Shown here piece by piece: positions 17,938 to 27,158 of a DNA stretch of 64,000 bases. How positions within the stretch are numbered: position 1 is the first letter of the stretch; each line of letters opens with the position of its first letter. Source of the DNA: Acinetobacter geminorum (GTDB lineage Bacteria; Pseudomonadota; Gammaproteobacteria; Pseudomonadales; Moraxellaceae); NCBI RefSeq assembly GCF_013009345.1, contig NZ_JABELE010000002.1, positions 1 to 64,000 of the forward strand, read 5' to 3'. The translations under genes and the position numbers were made by a program. The notes beneath the pieces are model-generated. The model was not told the origin of the DNA and did not search any database. It was given only the letters and a program-made list of their open reading frames with translations.

Positions 17938-18362
17938 TCAGAAAAACCTCTAGAAGGAACTTTGGTACTAATATTGATGTTAACAAAACCGAGTTGTCCT
18001 GCTACATCCATAACACGAATAACATCCTGATGGGATGCTTTTGCATCAGCAGCAATGATAAACATAAAGTCACGTCGCTCTTGAGCAATTTGCTTAATTG
18101 CAGTGCTCAAATCAGCCACATCTTTGGTAGATAGCGCTTGACCATTCACGGCGTAATGTCCGCTAGAGTCTACCACGACTTCAATTTTATGATCGTACTG
18201 TTTTGGTGGAACACCTTGTGCATCTGGTAAAGTTAAATTGATGCGACTTGGCTGATTAAAAGTGGTAGATAACAATAAAAACACTAGAATGAACAATAAA
18301 CAGTCAATCATAGGTGTTAGATTGATATGAATGTCTTCAACCTGAGAACGTTTAAACTTCAT
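17934..18362 (-). CDS. exbD: ExbD/TolR family biopolymer transport protein
   Basis: This protein anchors and couples a proton-driven motor with an ExbB/TolQ partner. It has one membrane helix (about residues 17-37) with the conserved Asp in TPMIDCLLFILVFLLLS, which is the proton-responsive residue, and then a periplasmic domain. It is 142 residues long. It follows the exbB-like gene by 15 bases and overlaps msbA by four. The pair next to lpxK/kdsB is also found in Pseudomonas. Which outer-membrane process it powers is not clear. Confidence 0.9.
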   Translation of the reverse strand: MKFKRSQVEDIHINLTPMIDCLLFILVFLLLSTTFNQPSRINLTLPDAQGVPPKQYDHKIEVVVDSSGHYAVNGQALSTKDVADLSTAIKQIAQERRDFMFIIAADAKASHQDVIRVMDVAGQLGFVNINISTKVPSRGFSE

Positions 18363-18377
18363 ATTGCGATCTACCCA

Positions 18378-19013
18378 TCAACCAACGCGGCGATGTTCTT
18401 GCATGACTGAAGAACGTTTGTAAAACAATGAGGCATGAAATAGCGTAGATTGTTGCTCTAACTCAGCAATATAATCTTGCACTACTCTTTGAAAATATCG
18501 ATAGGAAATAAGTGCAGGAATTGCAATGAGCATACCAACTGCTGTTGTGATCAAAGCCTTGGAAATACCGGGAATCATTAAACTAGGACTACCTGCCGAA
18601 CCAAAATCAATAACCAAAAAAGACTCAATAATTCCCACAACTGTTCCAAGCAGCCCTAGTAGAGGTGCTATAGCACTTAAGGTCCCTAAGAAGTTAATAT
18701 TTTTTTCTAAATAAGAAATTTCTTGAGAAGCCATAGCTTCCATTTGTGCTCGAGCAAATTGTTCGCCATGTTCCTGATGCTCAAAACCAGCTTTTAGAAT
18801 ATTGCCCAATGCCGTGCTTTGCGCATTAGTATCCTGTTCCAAATTTATTATGACAACAGAAATATCTGCACTGCCATCATTCATTAGTACTTTAGGTAAA
18901 ACTTGTGAACGTCTTAAACGTACAAAACGCTCAATACTAATTGCGACGGTTAAAATTGAACACAAAATTAAAGGCAGCATTAACCAGCCGCCCGCTTTCA
19001 CAAGTTCCCACAT
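18378..19013 (-). CDS. exbB: MotA/TolQ/ExbB proton channel family protein
   Basis: The partner of the downstream exbD-like gene. Three membrane segments are expected: about 8-28, 112-134 and 153-175. The conserved core APLLGLLGTVVGIIESF (about 115) and the third helix, ISKALITTAVGMLIAIPALI, carry the channel-lining Thr and Ala positions. At 211 residues it is a compact ExbB/TolQ. No tonB or tolA is nearby, so the process it energises cannot be read from the context. Confidence 0.9.
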   Translation of the reverse strand: MWELVKAGGWLMLPLILCSILTVAISIERFVRLRRSQVLPKVLMNDGSADISVVIINLEQDTNAQSTALGNILKAGFEHQEHGEQFARAQMEAMASQEISYLEKNINFLGTLSAIAPLLGLLGTVVGIIESFLVIDFGSAGSPSLMIPGISKALITTAVGMLIAIPALISYRYFQRVVQDYIAELEQQSTLFHASLFYKRSSVMQEHRRVG

Positions 19014-19062
19014 ATTTTCTTCCCCAAGAATATAAATTAGAAATATATGACCTAACTTAGAA

Positions 19063-19950
19063 TTAATCTGGTAAACAAATATTCAAAATACCATCTAACT
19101 CATCTAAGGTATGATAGTGAATAACAAGCTTACCTTTACCTTTCTGGTTATGATCAATTTTAACATTGGCACCAAAACGTTCTGATAATTTCTGAGTTAG
19201 TTGCTCAATGTCTGGTGCAACAGGAGCTTTTTCCTTTTCCTGTTTAGGCTCGTTCCAATCGCGCACTAACTGCTCAGTCTGACGAACAGATAATCCCTTC
19301 TCAATTACAATTTTTGCAACTTCAAGTTGTTCTTTGCCCTTTAAAGTTAAGATGGCACGAGCATGCCCCATATCAAGCTGGCCTTGCTGCATAAACTCCT
19401 TAATATCATCAGCCAAGCTCAACAGACGTAATAAATTACTTACCGTTGTTCTTGCTTTACCGACTGTATCAGCAATTTCTTGATGGCTTAAACCGAATTC
19501 ATCATGGAATCGTTGTAGCGCCAACGCTTGATCAATCGGGTTTAAATCTTGACGTTGAATATTTTCAATAAGTGCTAAAGCAATAGCAACCTGATCATTT
19601 AAATCACGAACAATTGCAGGGATTTCCGTTAAGCCAGCAATTTGAGCTGCGCGCCAACGACGCTCACCTGCAATAATTTCGTAAGGATGAGCTTCATCAT
19701 CTACAGGACGAATAACAATTGGCTGCATTACCCCATGTTTTTCAATAGAGGATGCCAACTCTTGCAAATCATGCTCATGGATAAAACGACGTGGTTGATA
19801 TTCACCTCGTTTCAACAACTTCACGTCAATTTGCTTTAACTGACCATGATCAAGCGCTTGAGCTTCTAGTTGTAATTTTTCTTTTTGAATTGAACCAAGT
19901 AATGCATCTAAACCACGACCTTTCGCCAATCCGCGTTTTTTGATGCTCAT
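19063..19950 (-). CDS. parB: Chromosome partitioning protein ParB
   Basis: ParB binds parS sites near the origin, slides on DNA with CTP, and works with ParA in chromosome segregation. The CTP-binding motif GERRWRAAQIAGL (about residues 94-106) and the central helix-turn-helix (LSHQEIADTVGKARTTVSNLLRL, split around 153-175) are present, followed by the C-terminal dimerisation segment. Length 295 is typical. Its start overlaps the parA stop by four bases. A convincing parS was not found beside it (see findings). Confidence 0.96.
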   Translation of the reverse strand: MSIKKRGLAKGRGLDALLGSIQKEKLQLEAQALDHGQLKQIDVKLLKRGEYQPRRFIHEHDLQELASSIEKHGVMQPIVIRPVDDEAHPYEIIAGERRWRAAQIAGLTEIPAIVRDLNDQVAIALALIENIQRQDLNPIDQALALQRFHDEFGLSHQEIADTVGKARTTVSNLLRLLSLADDIKEFMQQGQLDMGHARAILTLKGKEQLEVAKIVIEKGLSVRQTEQLVRDWNEPKQEKEKAPVAPDIEQLTQKLSERFGANVKIDHNQKGKGKLVIHYHTLDELDGILNICLPD

Positions 19951-20729
19951 ACTTTACTTCCTTTCTTCACTTTACTTTTCTTCAACATCTCAGCCGCAAG
20001 ATTTAAGTATGCAACTGCACCTTTCGAACTTTTTTCAAAATAAATCACTGGCAAACCATGCGCTGGAGCTTCAGCCAAACGAACATTACGTGGAATCACA
20101 GTATCGTAGAGTTTCTTACCAAAATATTGTTCCAACTCAGCAGATACATCGCGAGTTAAGGCATTACGCGCATCATACATGGTGCGTAAAACACCAATAA
20201 TTTCCAAATCTGGATTTAACGCTTTTTGAATACGATCGATTGTTTGAGTTAAATCTGCCAAACCTTCTAATGCATAGTATTCGCATTGCATTGGAATAAT
20301 TACACCATCTACTGCAGCTAAGGCATTCACGGTAATTAAACTTAAGCTAGGCGCACAATCAACAATAATGTAATCGAATGAGTCCCGGATTTCATTCAAA
20401 GCATTCTTTAAAATGAACTCACGACCTTCTTGCTCTGCAATGGCAAGCTCGACACCAGAAAGTTCACGGTTTGAACCCAAAACTTTATATCCAACCTCAG
20501 CTTTTTGAATTGCCGTTTCGATTGGCACTTCACCCAATAACACATCCGTAATTGAGTAAAGTAGATCATTCTTTTGAATACCAGACCCCATCGTAGCATT
20601 ACCTTGCGAATCTATATCGACAAGTAGCACACGTTTTTTCAATACAGCTAGTGACGCTGCAAGATTTACTGCAGTCGTTGTTTTACCAACACCACCCTTT
20701 TGGTTTGCAATCGCAATAATTTGAGCCAT
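19947..20729 (-). CDS. parA: Chromosome partitioning ATPase ParA
   Basis: ParA is the deviant Walker ATPase that moves ParB-bound origins. The motif KGGVGKTTTAVNLAA is at about residues 10-24, with the signature lysine in KGGVGKT. The Walker A' segment VDIDSQGNATMGSG and Walker B YIIVDCAPSLSLI follow. Length 260 is typical of chromosomal Soj-type ParA. It lies 21 bases after rsmG and is coupled to parB, the usual rsmG-parA-parB order of origin-proximal DNA. Confidence 0.97.
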   Translation of the reverse strand: MAQIIAIANQKGGVGKTTTAVNLAASLAVLKKRVLLVDIDSQGNATMGSGIQKNDLLYSITDVLLGEVPIETAIQKAEVGYKVLGSNRELSGVELAIAEQEGREFILKNALNEIRDSFDYIIVDCAPSLSLITVNALAAVDGVIIPMQCEYYALEGLADLTQTIDRIQKALNPDLEIIGVLRTMYDARNALTRDVSAELEQYFGKKLYDTVIPRNVRLAEAPAHGLPVIYFEKSSKGAVAYLNLAAEMLKKSKVKKGSKV

Positions 20730-20750
20730 GGTAACCCTAATACTTTTTAT

Positions 20751-21383
20751 TTAAATTCGTTGAAGTAAAAGTAAATGACGTTGTTCATCAAGTCTCGGTA
20801 CATGCAGTTCAATCACTTTACATGAAAATTCCTGCTTAAGCTCTTCCATTTCTTCAACTGGAATCAGTCCTTTCATCGCGGCAATTATACTCTGCTCATG
20901 TAAATATGGACGCGCAGCCTCAACAAAATCTGTTAATGATGCAAATGCACGACTTGTTATTACATCAAATTGGCCAAGTTCATCAATTGTATCTTGATTT
21001 TCAACACGCGTTTGCACAGCTATTACGTTTTTAAGCTTAAGGTCAGCAATAAACTGTTTCAAAAAACGAATTTTCTTACCATTTGAATCAAGCAATACAC
21101 AAGAGCGTTCTGGCTGACATAAAGCAATGATCATGCCTGGCATGCCACCACCTGTACCTACATCGAGCAAACGGCCTGCTGGCAAATCTTTCAAAATACT
21201 TAGGCTATCCAACAAATGCTTCACTAACATTTCTTTCGGATCACGAATCGCTGTTAGATTATAAGCTTTGTTCCAAAGTACCAAAGCATCTTGATACTTC
21301 AACAATAATGTCAAAGCTTCATCGCTAAGCGATAAACCTAATTTTTGACTACCCTGTTGTAACTCTTGAAAAAACGGATGCAT
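20751..21383 (-). CDS. rsmG: 16S rRNA (guanine(527)-N7)-methyltransferase
   Basis: RsmG (GidB) methylates G527 in the 530 loop of 16S rRNA; its loss gives low-level streptomycin resistance in several bacteria. The SAM-binding loop LLDVGTGGGMPGMI is near residue 67, and LLDSNGKKIRFLKQ near 96. Length 210 fits the family. It is the first gene of the rsmG-parA-parB group. An 87-base gap separates it from murU. Confidence 0.97.
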   Translation of the reverse strand: MHPFFQELQQGSQKLGLSLSDEALTLLLKYQDALVLWNKAYNLTAIRDPKEMLVKHLLDSLSILKDLPAGRLLDVGTGGGMPGMIIALCQPERSCVLLDSNGKKIRFLKQFIADLKLKNVIAVQTRVENQDTIDELGQFDVITSRAFASLTDFVEAARPYLHEQSIIAAMKGLIPVEEMEELKQEFSCKVIELHVPRLDEQRHLLLLQRI

Positions 21384-21470
21384 AAACAGATAACATCTAA
21401 GTAAAATTTAAAACAAAGTATACCCATTTATGCATCGTGGAACACTAGTTAACGATTAGGGATTACGCAG

Positions 21471-22160
21471 TTAATCGTAGAAGCCTTCACGAATTTGCAA
21501 ATCTAGCTCCATTAAGCGCTCAGGCGTTCCCACATCTACCCATGCACCTTTAAGCTTTTCACCAGATATTTTTTGATTGTGCATAGCTTGCTTCAACAAT
21601 GGGGCTAACGGACGTTTACCAGCTTCCAATCCATCAAAAAGCTTAGGATGAATAACAGATACACCACTAAAAGTAAGATTCTCACCCTCCACGTCTTGAT
21701 CGAATGCAAAAGCGCGTCCATCCAATAATGTAAAGTCGCCTTCAGGATGTTGTTTCGGATTATCAACTAACACAAGATGTGCCAAATCATCATTTAGCTT
21801 AATATGGCGTAGAGATTCAAAATCCATTGTGGTCCATACATCTCCGTTCACCAGAATAAACGGATCTGTTCCAAGCAGTGGTAAAGCATTAATAATTCCA
21901 CCAGCTGTTTCCAGACCTTCTTCCTCTCGTGTCCAACGGATATCCACACCAAATTGAGAGCCATCGCCCAAACTACTGATGAGTTTATCGGCCAACCATG
22001 CAGAATTGATGACTATTTCAGTCACACCAATTTTCTTAAGTTTTTCAATATGCCACACAATAAGCGGTTTACCACCCACCTCAAGCAGAGGCTTTGGTGT
22101 ATATAGCGTAAGTGGACGCATACGATTGCCCAAGCCAGCAGCAAGAATCATTGCTTTCAT
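21471..22160 (-). CDS. murU: N-acetylmuramate alpha-1-phosphate uridylyltransferase
   Basis: MurU makes UDP-MurNAc from MurNAc-1-phosphate in the peptidoglycan recycling shortcut that bypasses de novo UDP-MurNAc synthesis. The nucleotidyltransferase signature MILAAGLGNRMRPLT (residues 4-18) is followed by KPLLEVGGKPL and the metal-binding region LVNGDVWTT (about 103). Length 229 fits MurU. The start shares one base with the amgK stop. The AmgK-MurU route is associated with intrinsic fosfomycin tolerance in Pseudomonas; the same is inferred here. Confidence 0.93.
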   Translation of the reverse strand: MKAMILAAGLGNRMRPLTLYTPKPLLEVGGKPLIVWHIEKLKKIGVTEIVINSAWLADKLISSLGDGSQFGVDIRWTREEEGLETAGGIINALPLLGTDPFILVNGDVWTTMDFESLRHIKLNDDLAHLVLVDNPKQHPEGDFTLLDGRAFAFDQDVEGENLTFSGVSVIHPKLFDGLEAGKRPLAPLLKQAMHNQKISGEKLKGAWVDVGTPERLMELDLQIREGFYD

Positions 22161-23173
22161 TATGCTGCAACCTCATAGCTACCATATTTCTCGATAAATT
22201 TAGGCATCACGATGTTATTCATAAATACCATAAACTCTTCAAGCTCAGCGTAACCACGGCTTTCTTCGAGTAAATACCACATGACACGTGGTAAATCCTT
22301 CAAATAACCCGACTTCCCATCACGTTCAAACAAGCGAACAAAAATACCTAGAATTTTAATATGGCGTTGAATCGCCATTAAATCGGCATCACGTTTAAAT
22401 TGATCAAAGCTACGATTTTGTTTAGTCGACGCTGGCAACAGGTCATAAAACACTTTAAACCATTGATAAACACGATCAGCGTTCCATTGAACATACGCAT
22501 CACGAGTAATCGAAATTAGGTCATATGTATCAGCACCAATAACAGCATCTTGGAAGTCGATTACCCCTAATTCTTGCTCATCGGTAATTTTCATCAAATT
22601 TCGACTATGAAAATCTCGATGTACAATAACTTGAGGTTGGGCTAATGCAGCATGAGCCAAGAAATCAAATGCATTATCAATCGTTTTTTTCTGTTCAGCA
22701 GTCGGCTGGATAGAAAGCGACGGCAACATCCAGTCTGTAAGTAGCTGCATTTCCGACATTAATTTTTCGTAAGAATAAGCTGGGAACTGATTAGTCCCGT
22801 CAATAGACTGCAATTGAATAAGCTGTTTAAAACTTTGTTCGTAGTATTTATCAACAGTTTCATTAGTTAATAATGTCGACAAAAGCACATCACCAAAGTC
22901 TTCTAACAATAGAAAACCTTGAGCCAGATCTTTCGCGACGATCTGAGGCACACGTACGCCATGGCTCGCAAAAAACTCGTCAATGGTCACAAACGGAACA
23001 CAGTCTTCTTTTTCTGGAGGGGCATCCATGAGCATATACGTTTTATTTTGTAACTCGATACGCGCATAACGGCGGAAGCTTGCATCACCTGCTAAAAAAG
23101 CGATCTTAAATTGATCATTTTCAAGAACAGATGTAAGCCATGTATATATCAATTGTTCACGTTGTGTATTCAT
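22160..23173 (-). CDS. amgK: N-acetylmuramate/N-acetylglucosamine anomeric kinase
   Basis: AmgK phosphorylates MurNAc and GlcNAc at the anomeric carbon in the peptidoglycan recycling pathway and hands its product to MurU. It has the aminoglycoside-phosphotransferase-like fold: an N-terminal lobe, then the catalytic HRDFHSRNLM (about 152) and metal-binding VIDFQDAVIG (about 173). I prefer the ATG at 23173 to a TTG two codons upstream, giving 337 residues. It is the first gene of the long minus-strand run and is divergent from lptD. Confidence 0.93.
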   Translation of the reverse strand: MNTQREQLIYTWLTSVLENDQFKIAFLAGDASFRRYARIELQNKTYMLMDAPPEKEDCVPFVTIDEFFASHGVRVPQIVAKDLAQGFLLLEDFGDVLLSTLLTNETVDKYYEQSFKQLIQLQSIDGTNQFPAYSYEKLMSEMQLLTDWMLPSLSIQPTAEQKKTIDNAFDFLAHAALAQPQVIVHRDFHSRNLMKITDEQELGVIDFQDAVIGADTYDLISITRDAYVQWNADRVYQWFKVFYDLLPASTKQNRSFDQFKRDADLMAIQRHIKILGIFVRLFERDGKSGYLKDLPRVMWYLLEESRGYAELEEFMVFMNNIVMPKFIEKYGSYEVAA

Positions 23174-23293
23174 TTGCAATAAAATCTAAAACAAGCTGAG
23201 ATTTTTGAAGGGTTAAGTGTAGCCACTTATAAACTTTTTCTCTATGATGCGACAATAATTAATTGTGAATTAGCATACTTGGTTAATGAGACA

Positions 23294-25732
23294 ATGAAGC
23301 ATCAGTTTAAATTTAATCCTTTAGCGACAGCTATTTTTACGCTCTTATGTGGCTCCATACAATCAAGTTATGCTGAGTCAACTGATGTTGTCTCCAATAT
23401 AGACAATAATCAACTTAAAGCGAGCATCAAGGAAGCTTACCCAGGTCAAGAATTCTTTCAGCAATATTATGTTGATAAATCTGCACCTGAAGCTCAGCTT
23501 CGTGACAATAAATATTTAAGCTCGGCATTTTGCCAAGGCACATGGGTTACACCGATTAATCCTGAGACCAAAGCTTTAGATGCCGACAAAGCGACTTCTG
23601 TCGTTACGGCTAACTACGGACATTACAATCCAGCGGGTGATTCTGTTTTAGAAGGTGATGTTGTTATTGATCAGGAAGGACGCACAGTTCGTGCTGACAA
23701 AGTAACGATTGATAAGACCCAAACCTTTGCGCATGCACAAGGTCGAGTACAGTTAGCTCAAGGCGGGTTACTTTCGCAGAGTGATGAAATTAATTACAAT
23801 CTAAAAACCCAAACCGGGAATTTAGACAATAGTTTTTATATTTCTGAACAGCAACATGCCCATGGTCACGCAGGAAAAATCGAAAGAACCTCATCAAACG
23901 TTATGGTTCTTAATGATGCAACCTATACGACTTGCCCACCAGGCCAAAAACCCGGTTGGAAAATCCAAGCCAATAAAATTGAGTTAAATCAGGAAACTGG
24001 ACGCGGCGTAACTCGTGGAACAAAATTATATGTTAAGGACGTTCCTGTTCTAGCTGTTCCCTATTTTAACTTCCCGATTGATGACCGCCGTACTACAGGT
24101 ATCCTCAACCCACAATTTGGTTTCTCAAACGATGGGGGTGTTGAGCTTTCTGTTCCGGTTTATTTAAACCTTGCACCTAACTATGATTTGACACTTACTC
24201 CGCGATATTTAGCAGACCGCGGTGCAATGCTAAAAGGTGAATTTAGATATTTAACTGATGGCTTTGGTGCTGGTGAAATGTGGGGTGGCATCTTGCCATC
24301 TGACAAAGGTTATGATGACAAAGATCGTAAAGATTTCCATTTTTTACATAATTGGGATATCAATGATCAATGGTCTACTAACCTCGAATATAACTATGCA
24401 TCAGATAAAGATTATTTCTCTGACTTGGATAGCAGTCCTAACTCTAAAACAGATCTTAACTTACGTAGAGCTTGGGAACTTAACTATCAACATGGTATTC
24501 CGGGTTTAAAAGCACAGCTTAAAGTCGAAGATTTCCAGACGCTTGATCCAGAAGTTCTAGACGTAGATAAACCTTATGCCCGTTTACCACAGTTTTTATT
24601 AAATTACGTCACGGGTAATCCATTAGGCTTACAATACGAATTTAATAACGATACTGCTTACTTTAAGAAATCAATTAATGATGATTCAGCTCAGGAAAGT
24701 AGTGGTACACGTATTTATAACCAGTTCGCAACACGCTATAACTACCGCACACCAGCAGCTTTTGTGATTCCTGAAGTTTCAGTACGCTCTATTCAAACGT
24801 TTTATGATAAGGACAGTATCGCCTCTCAAAATCTAGATGGCGGTTCGGAAAATAAATCAGTTGTTGTACCTCAATTTACACTGGATACTGGACTGAACTT
24901 TGAACGTGAAGGTAAGTATTTACAAACACTTACACCACGCGCTTTCTATGCGTACGCTCCTTACAAAAATCAAGATGGCTACCCTAACTTTGATTCGACA
25001 AGTGCATCAATTAGTTATGATCAGCTATTTAACCCATATCGTTTTTATGGACATGATCGTCTTGAAGACAACAACTTCTTGTCATTGGGTGTAAGTTATA
25101 GCCTCTTTGATACAGTAGGCTTAGAACGCTTACGTGCAAGTGTTGGTCAAAGTTACTATTTCGAAGATCGTCGTGTCACATTAAAACAGCAAGATGAATT
25201 TGATACCGAGCGTAACACTGGTCCTGTTGTAAGTCTATCAAGCCAGCTTAATCAAAACTTTACCATTGCTGCCAACTCAGCATGGATGTCGAATGGTGAC
25301 AATGCTCAACGTGACTTCCAACTTTACTATACTGGTGATAAAGGAAATTTATACAACTTAGGCTATTTCTATCGTAAAGAAATTACCGGTCGTCAAGATA
25401 CTTATGACCAAGTTGTTGCATCGTTTATACAACCAATTAAAGATAATTGGCGTATTATGGGCCACGTACAATATGACATGGACAATGATGTTGCCCGTGA
25501 ACTCTTGCTAGGAGTTAACTATGAGTCATGTTGCTGGGGTATTTCCGTCTATGGCCGTTCATACTATAACGATCTTGACGATCCAAAATCTCCAGATGTT
25601 AGTGAAAAGCGGGCGATCATGGCCGAAATTACACTAAAAGGTTTAGGTGGTTTAAACAATAAACTCGCGTCTTTACTTGAAAATCGCGTTTTAGGTTTTA
25701 ACAAAATTAATCAATCTTGGACACAACGTTAA
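23294..25732 (+). CDS. lptD: LPS-assembly protein LptD
   Basis: LptD with LptE inserts lipopolysaccharide into the outer leaflet of the outer membrane. From the ATG at 23294 (an in-frame TTG lies five codons upstream) the 812-residue product has a signal peptide ending about QSSYA, an N-terminal OstA jellyroll (about 80-250) and a large C-terminal barrel. The four cysteines of the disulfide pattern can be seen: one in AFCQGTW, one in TTCPPG, and the adjacent pair in SCCWG near the end. The stop overlaps the surA start as TAATG, so the porin and its chaperone are coupled. Confidence 0.96.
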   Translation: MKHQFKFNPLATAIFTLLCGSIQSSYAESTDVVSNIDNNQLKASIKEAYPGQEFFQQYYVDKSAPEAQLRDNKYLSSAFCQGTWVTPINPETKALDADKATSVVTANYGHYNPAGDSVLEGDVVIDQEGRTVRADKVTIDKTQTFAHAQGRVQLAQGGLLSQSDEINYNLKTQTGNLDNSFYISEQQHAHGHAGKIERTSSNVMVLNDATYTTCPPGQKPGWKIQANKIELNQETGRGVTRGTKLYVKDVPVLAVPYFNFPIDDRRTTGILNPQFGFSNDGGVELSVPVYLNLAPNYDLTLTPRYLADRGAMLKGEFRYLTDGFGAGEMWGGILPSDKGYDDKDRKDFHFLHNWDINDQWSTNLEYNYASDKDYFSDLDSSPNSKTDLNLRRAWELNYQHGIPGLKAQLKVEDFQTLDPEVLDVDKPYARLPQFLLNYVTGNPLGLQYEFNNDTAYFKKSINDDSAQESSGTRIYNQFATRYNYRTPAAFVIPEVSVRSIQTFYDKDSIASQNLDGGSENKSVVVPQFTLDTGLNFEREGKYLQTLTPRAFYAYAPYKNQDGYPNFDSTSASISYDQLFNPYRFYGHDRLEDNNFLSLGVSYSLFDTVGLERLRASVGQSYYFEDRRVTLKQQDEFDTERNTGPVVSLSSQLNQNFTIAANSAWMSNGDNAQRDFQLYYTGDKGNLYNLGYFYRKEITGRQDTYDQVVASFIQPIKDNWRIMGHVQYDMDNDVARELLLGVNYESCCWGISVYGRSYYNDLDDPKSPDVSEKRAIMAEITLKGLGGLNNKLASLLENRVLGFNKINQSWTQR

Positions 25733-27042
25733 TGAAGACAAAGCATCTTAAACAGTTTTTTAAAGCAACTACACTTGCTGCCCTAATCTCTTCATCAATG
25801 CATAGTTTTGCCCAACCCGCTGATGAAGTTGTGGCAATTGTGGACAATAGCGTAATTTTAAAAAGCGATCTTCAACAAGGTATGGCTGAAGCAGCTCATG
25901 AACTGCAAGCTCAAAAGAAAGAAGTGCCACCTCAACAATATTTACAGTTTCAGGTATTGGATCAGTTAATTTTGCGTCAAGCTCAACTTGAACAAGTTAA
26001 AAAATATGGCATTAAACCTGATGAAAAGAGCTTAAATGAAGCTGTACTTAAAGTAGCAAATCAATCTGGCTCTAAAAGTTTAGAAGCTTTTCAGCAAAAA
26101 TTAGATGCTATGGCTCCGGGAACTTATGAAAGTTTGCGCAATCGAATCGCTGAAGATTTAGCGATTAGCCGTTTGCGCCAACAACAAGTGATGTCTCGTA
26201 TTAAAATTAGTGATCAAGATGTAGAAAACTTCTTAAAATCACCTCAGGGACAAGCTGCGCTAGGTAATCAAGCACATGTAATTCATATGCGCATTTCTGG
26301 TGACAATGCACAAGAAGTTCAATCTGTAGCTCAAGAAGTCCGTTCAAAGCTTGCACAAAGTAATGATATAAATGCTTTGAAAAAACTTTCAACTGCAAAT
26401 GTAAAAGTTGAAGGTGCAGACATGGGGTTCCGCCCACTGTCTGATATTCCTGCTGAACTTGCGGCTCGTATTACTCCATTACAAGATGGTCAAACAACTG
26501 ACTTAGTTTCCGTACGTGATGGTGTACATGTTTTAAAGCTTCTTGAACGTAAACAAAATGAGCAAAAAGCTTTAGTACCTCAATTTCAAACCCGCCACAT
26601 TCTCATTCAACCATCTGAAGTAGTTACTCTTGAGAATGCCAAGCAAATTATTGATAACATCTATAAACGCTTAAAATCTGGTGCAGATTTTGCAACACTT
26701 GCAGCGACTTATTCTAACGACACAGGTTCAGCGCGTGATGGCGGAAGTCTAGGTTGGGTAACACCTGGAATGATGGTGCCTGAATTTGACAAAAAAATGC
26801 AGGAAATTCCTGTAGGTGAAATCAGCGAACCTTTCCAAACTCAATTCGGCTGGCATATCTTACAAGTGACTGAGAAACGTGAAAAAGATATGACACATGA
26901 ATATCAAGAACGTATGGCACGTCAAATTTTAGGTGAACGCCAATTTAACACCGAGATTGATAGCTGGTTGCGTGAAGTGCGTGCAAATGCCTATGTAGAA
27001 ATCAAAGACCCAAGTCTAGACAAAAAGAACTTACAAAAGTAA
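25732..27042 (+). CDS. surA: Periplasmic chaperone / peptidyl-prolyl isomerase SurA
   Basis: SurA escorts unfolded outer-membrane proteins, notably LptD, through the periplasm. From the ATG coupled to the lptD stop the product has 436 residues. A signal peptide ends about MHSFA, then a helical N-terminal chaperone domain with AIVDNSVILKSDL, and two parvulin domains (about 178-275 and 290-390). The second is best conserved (RHILI, then SNDTGSARDGGSLGWV). A strong terminator (27060-27084) ends the operon, so pdxA and ksgA, which follow in E. coli, are not linked here. Confidence 0.96.
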   Translation: MKTKHLKQFFKATTLAALISSSMHSFAQPADEVVAIVDNSVILKSDLQQGMAEAAHELQAQKKEVPPQQYLQFQVLDQLILRQAQLEQVKKYGIKPDEKSLNEAVLKVANQSGSKSLEAFQQKLDAMAPGTYESLRNRIAEDLAISRLRQQQVMSRIKISDQDVENFLKSPQGQAALGNQAHVIHMRISGDNAQEVQSVAQEVRSKLAQSNDINALKKLSTANVKVEGADMGFRPLSDIPAELAARITPLQDGQTTDLVSVRDGVHVLKLLERKQNEQKALVPQFQTRHILIQPSEVVTLENAKQIIDNIYKRLKSGADFATLAATYSNDTGSARDGGSLGWVTPGMMVPEFDKKMQEIPVGEISEPFQTQFGWHILQVTEKREKDMTHEYQERMARQILGERQFNTEIDSWLREVRANAYVEIKDPSLDKKNLQK

Positions 27043-27059
27043 GTCTTTTTGTCTTTATC

Positions 27060-27090
27060 AAAACCTGTGTTTATCACAGGTTTTTTTGAA
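27060..27090 (+). terminator. Rho-independent terminator of lptD-surA
   Basis: A 10-bp stem (27060-27069 with 27075-27084, loop TTTAT) runs into a T tract. It lies 17 bases beyond the surA stop. Confidence 0.9.
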
Positions 27091-27099
27091 TGAAATTTA

Positions 27100-27134
27100 T
27101 CTAATAAAAAACCGGTTATATAAATAACCGGTTT
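27100..27134 (-). terminator. Rho-independent terminator of the aldolase gene
   Basis: An 11-bp perfect stem (AAACCGGTTAT at 27109-27119 with 27124-27134, loop ATAA) is followed on the minus strand by TTTTTATT. It lies about 25 bases past the aldolase stop. Confidence 0.88.
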
Positions 27135-27158
27135 CTATAAATTAAACCCTAGCGGGAA

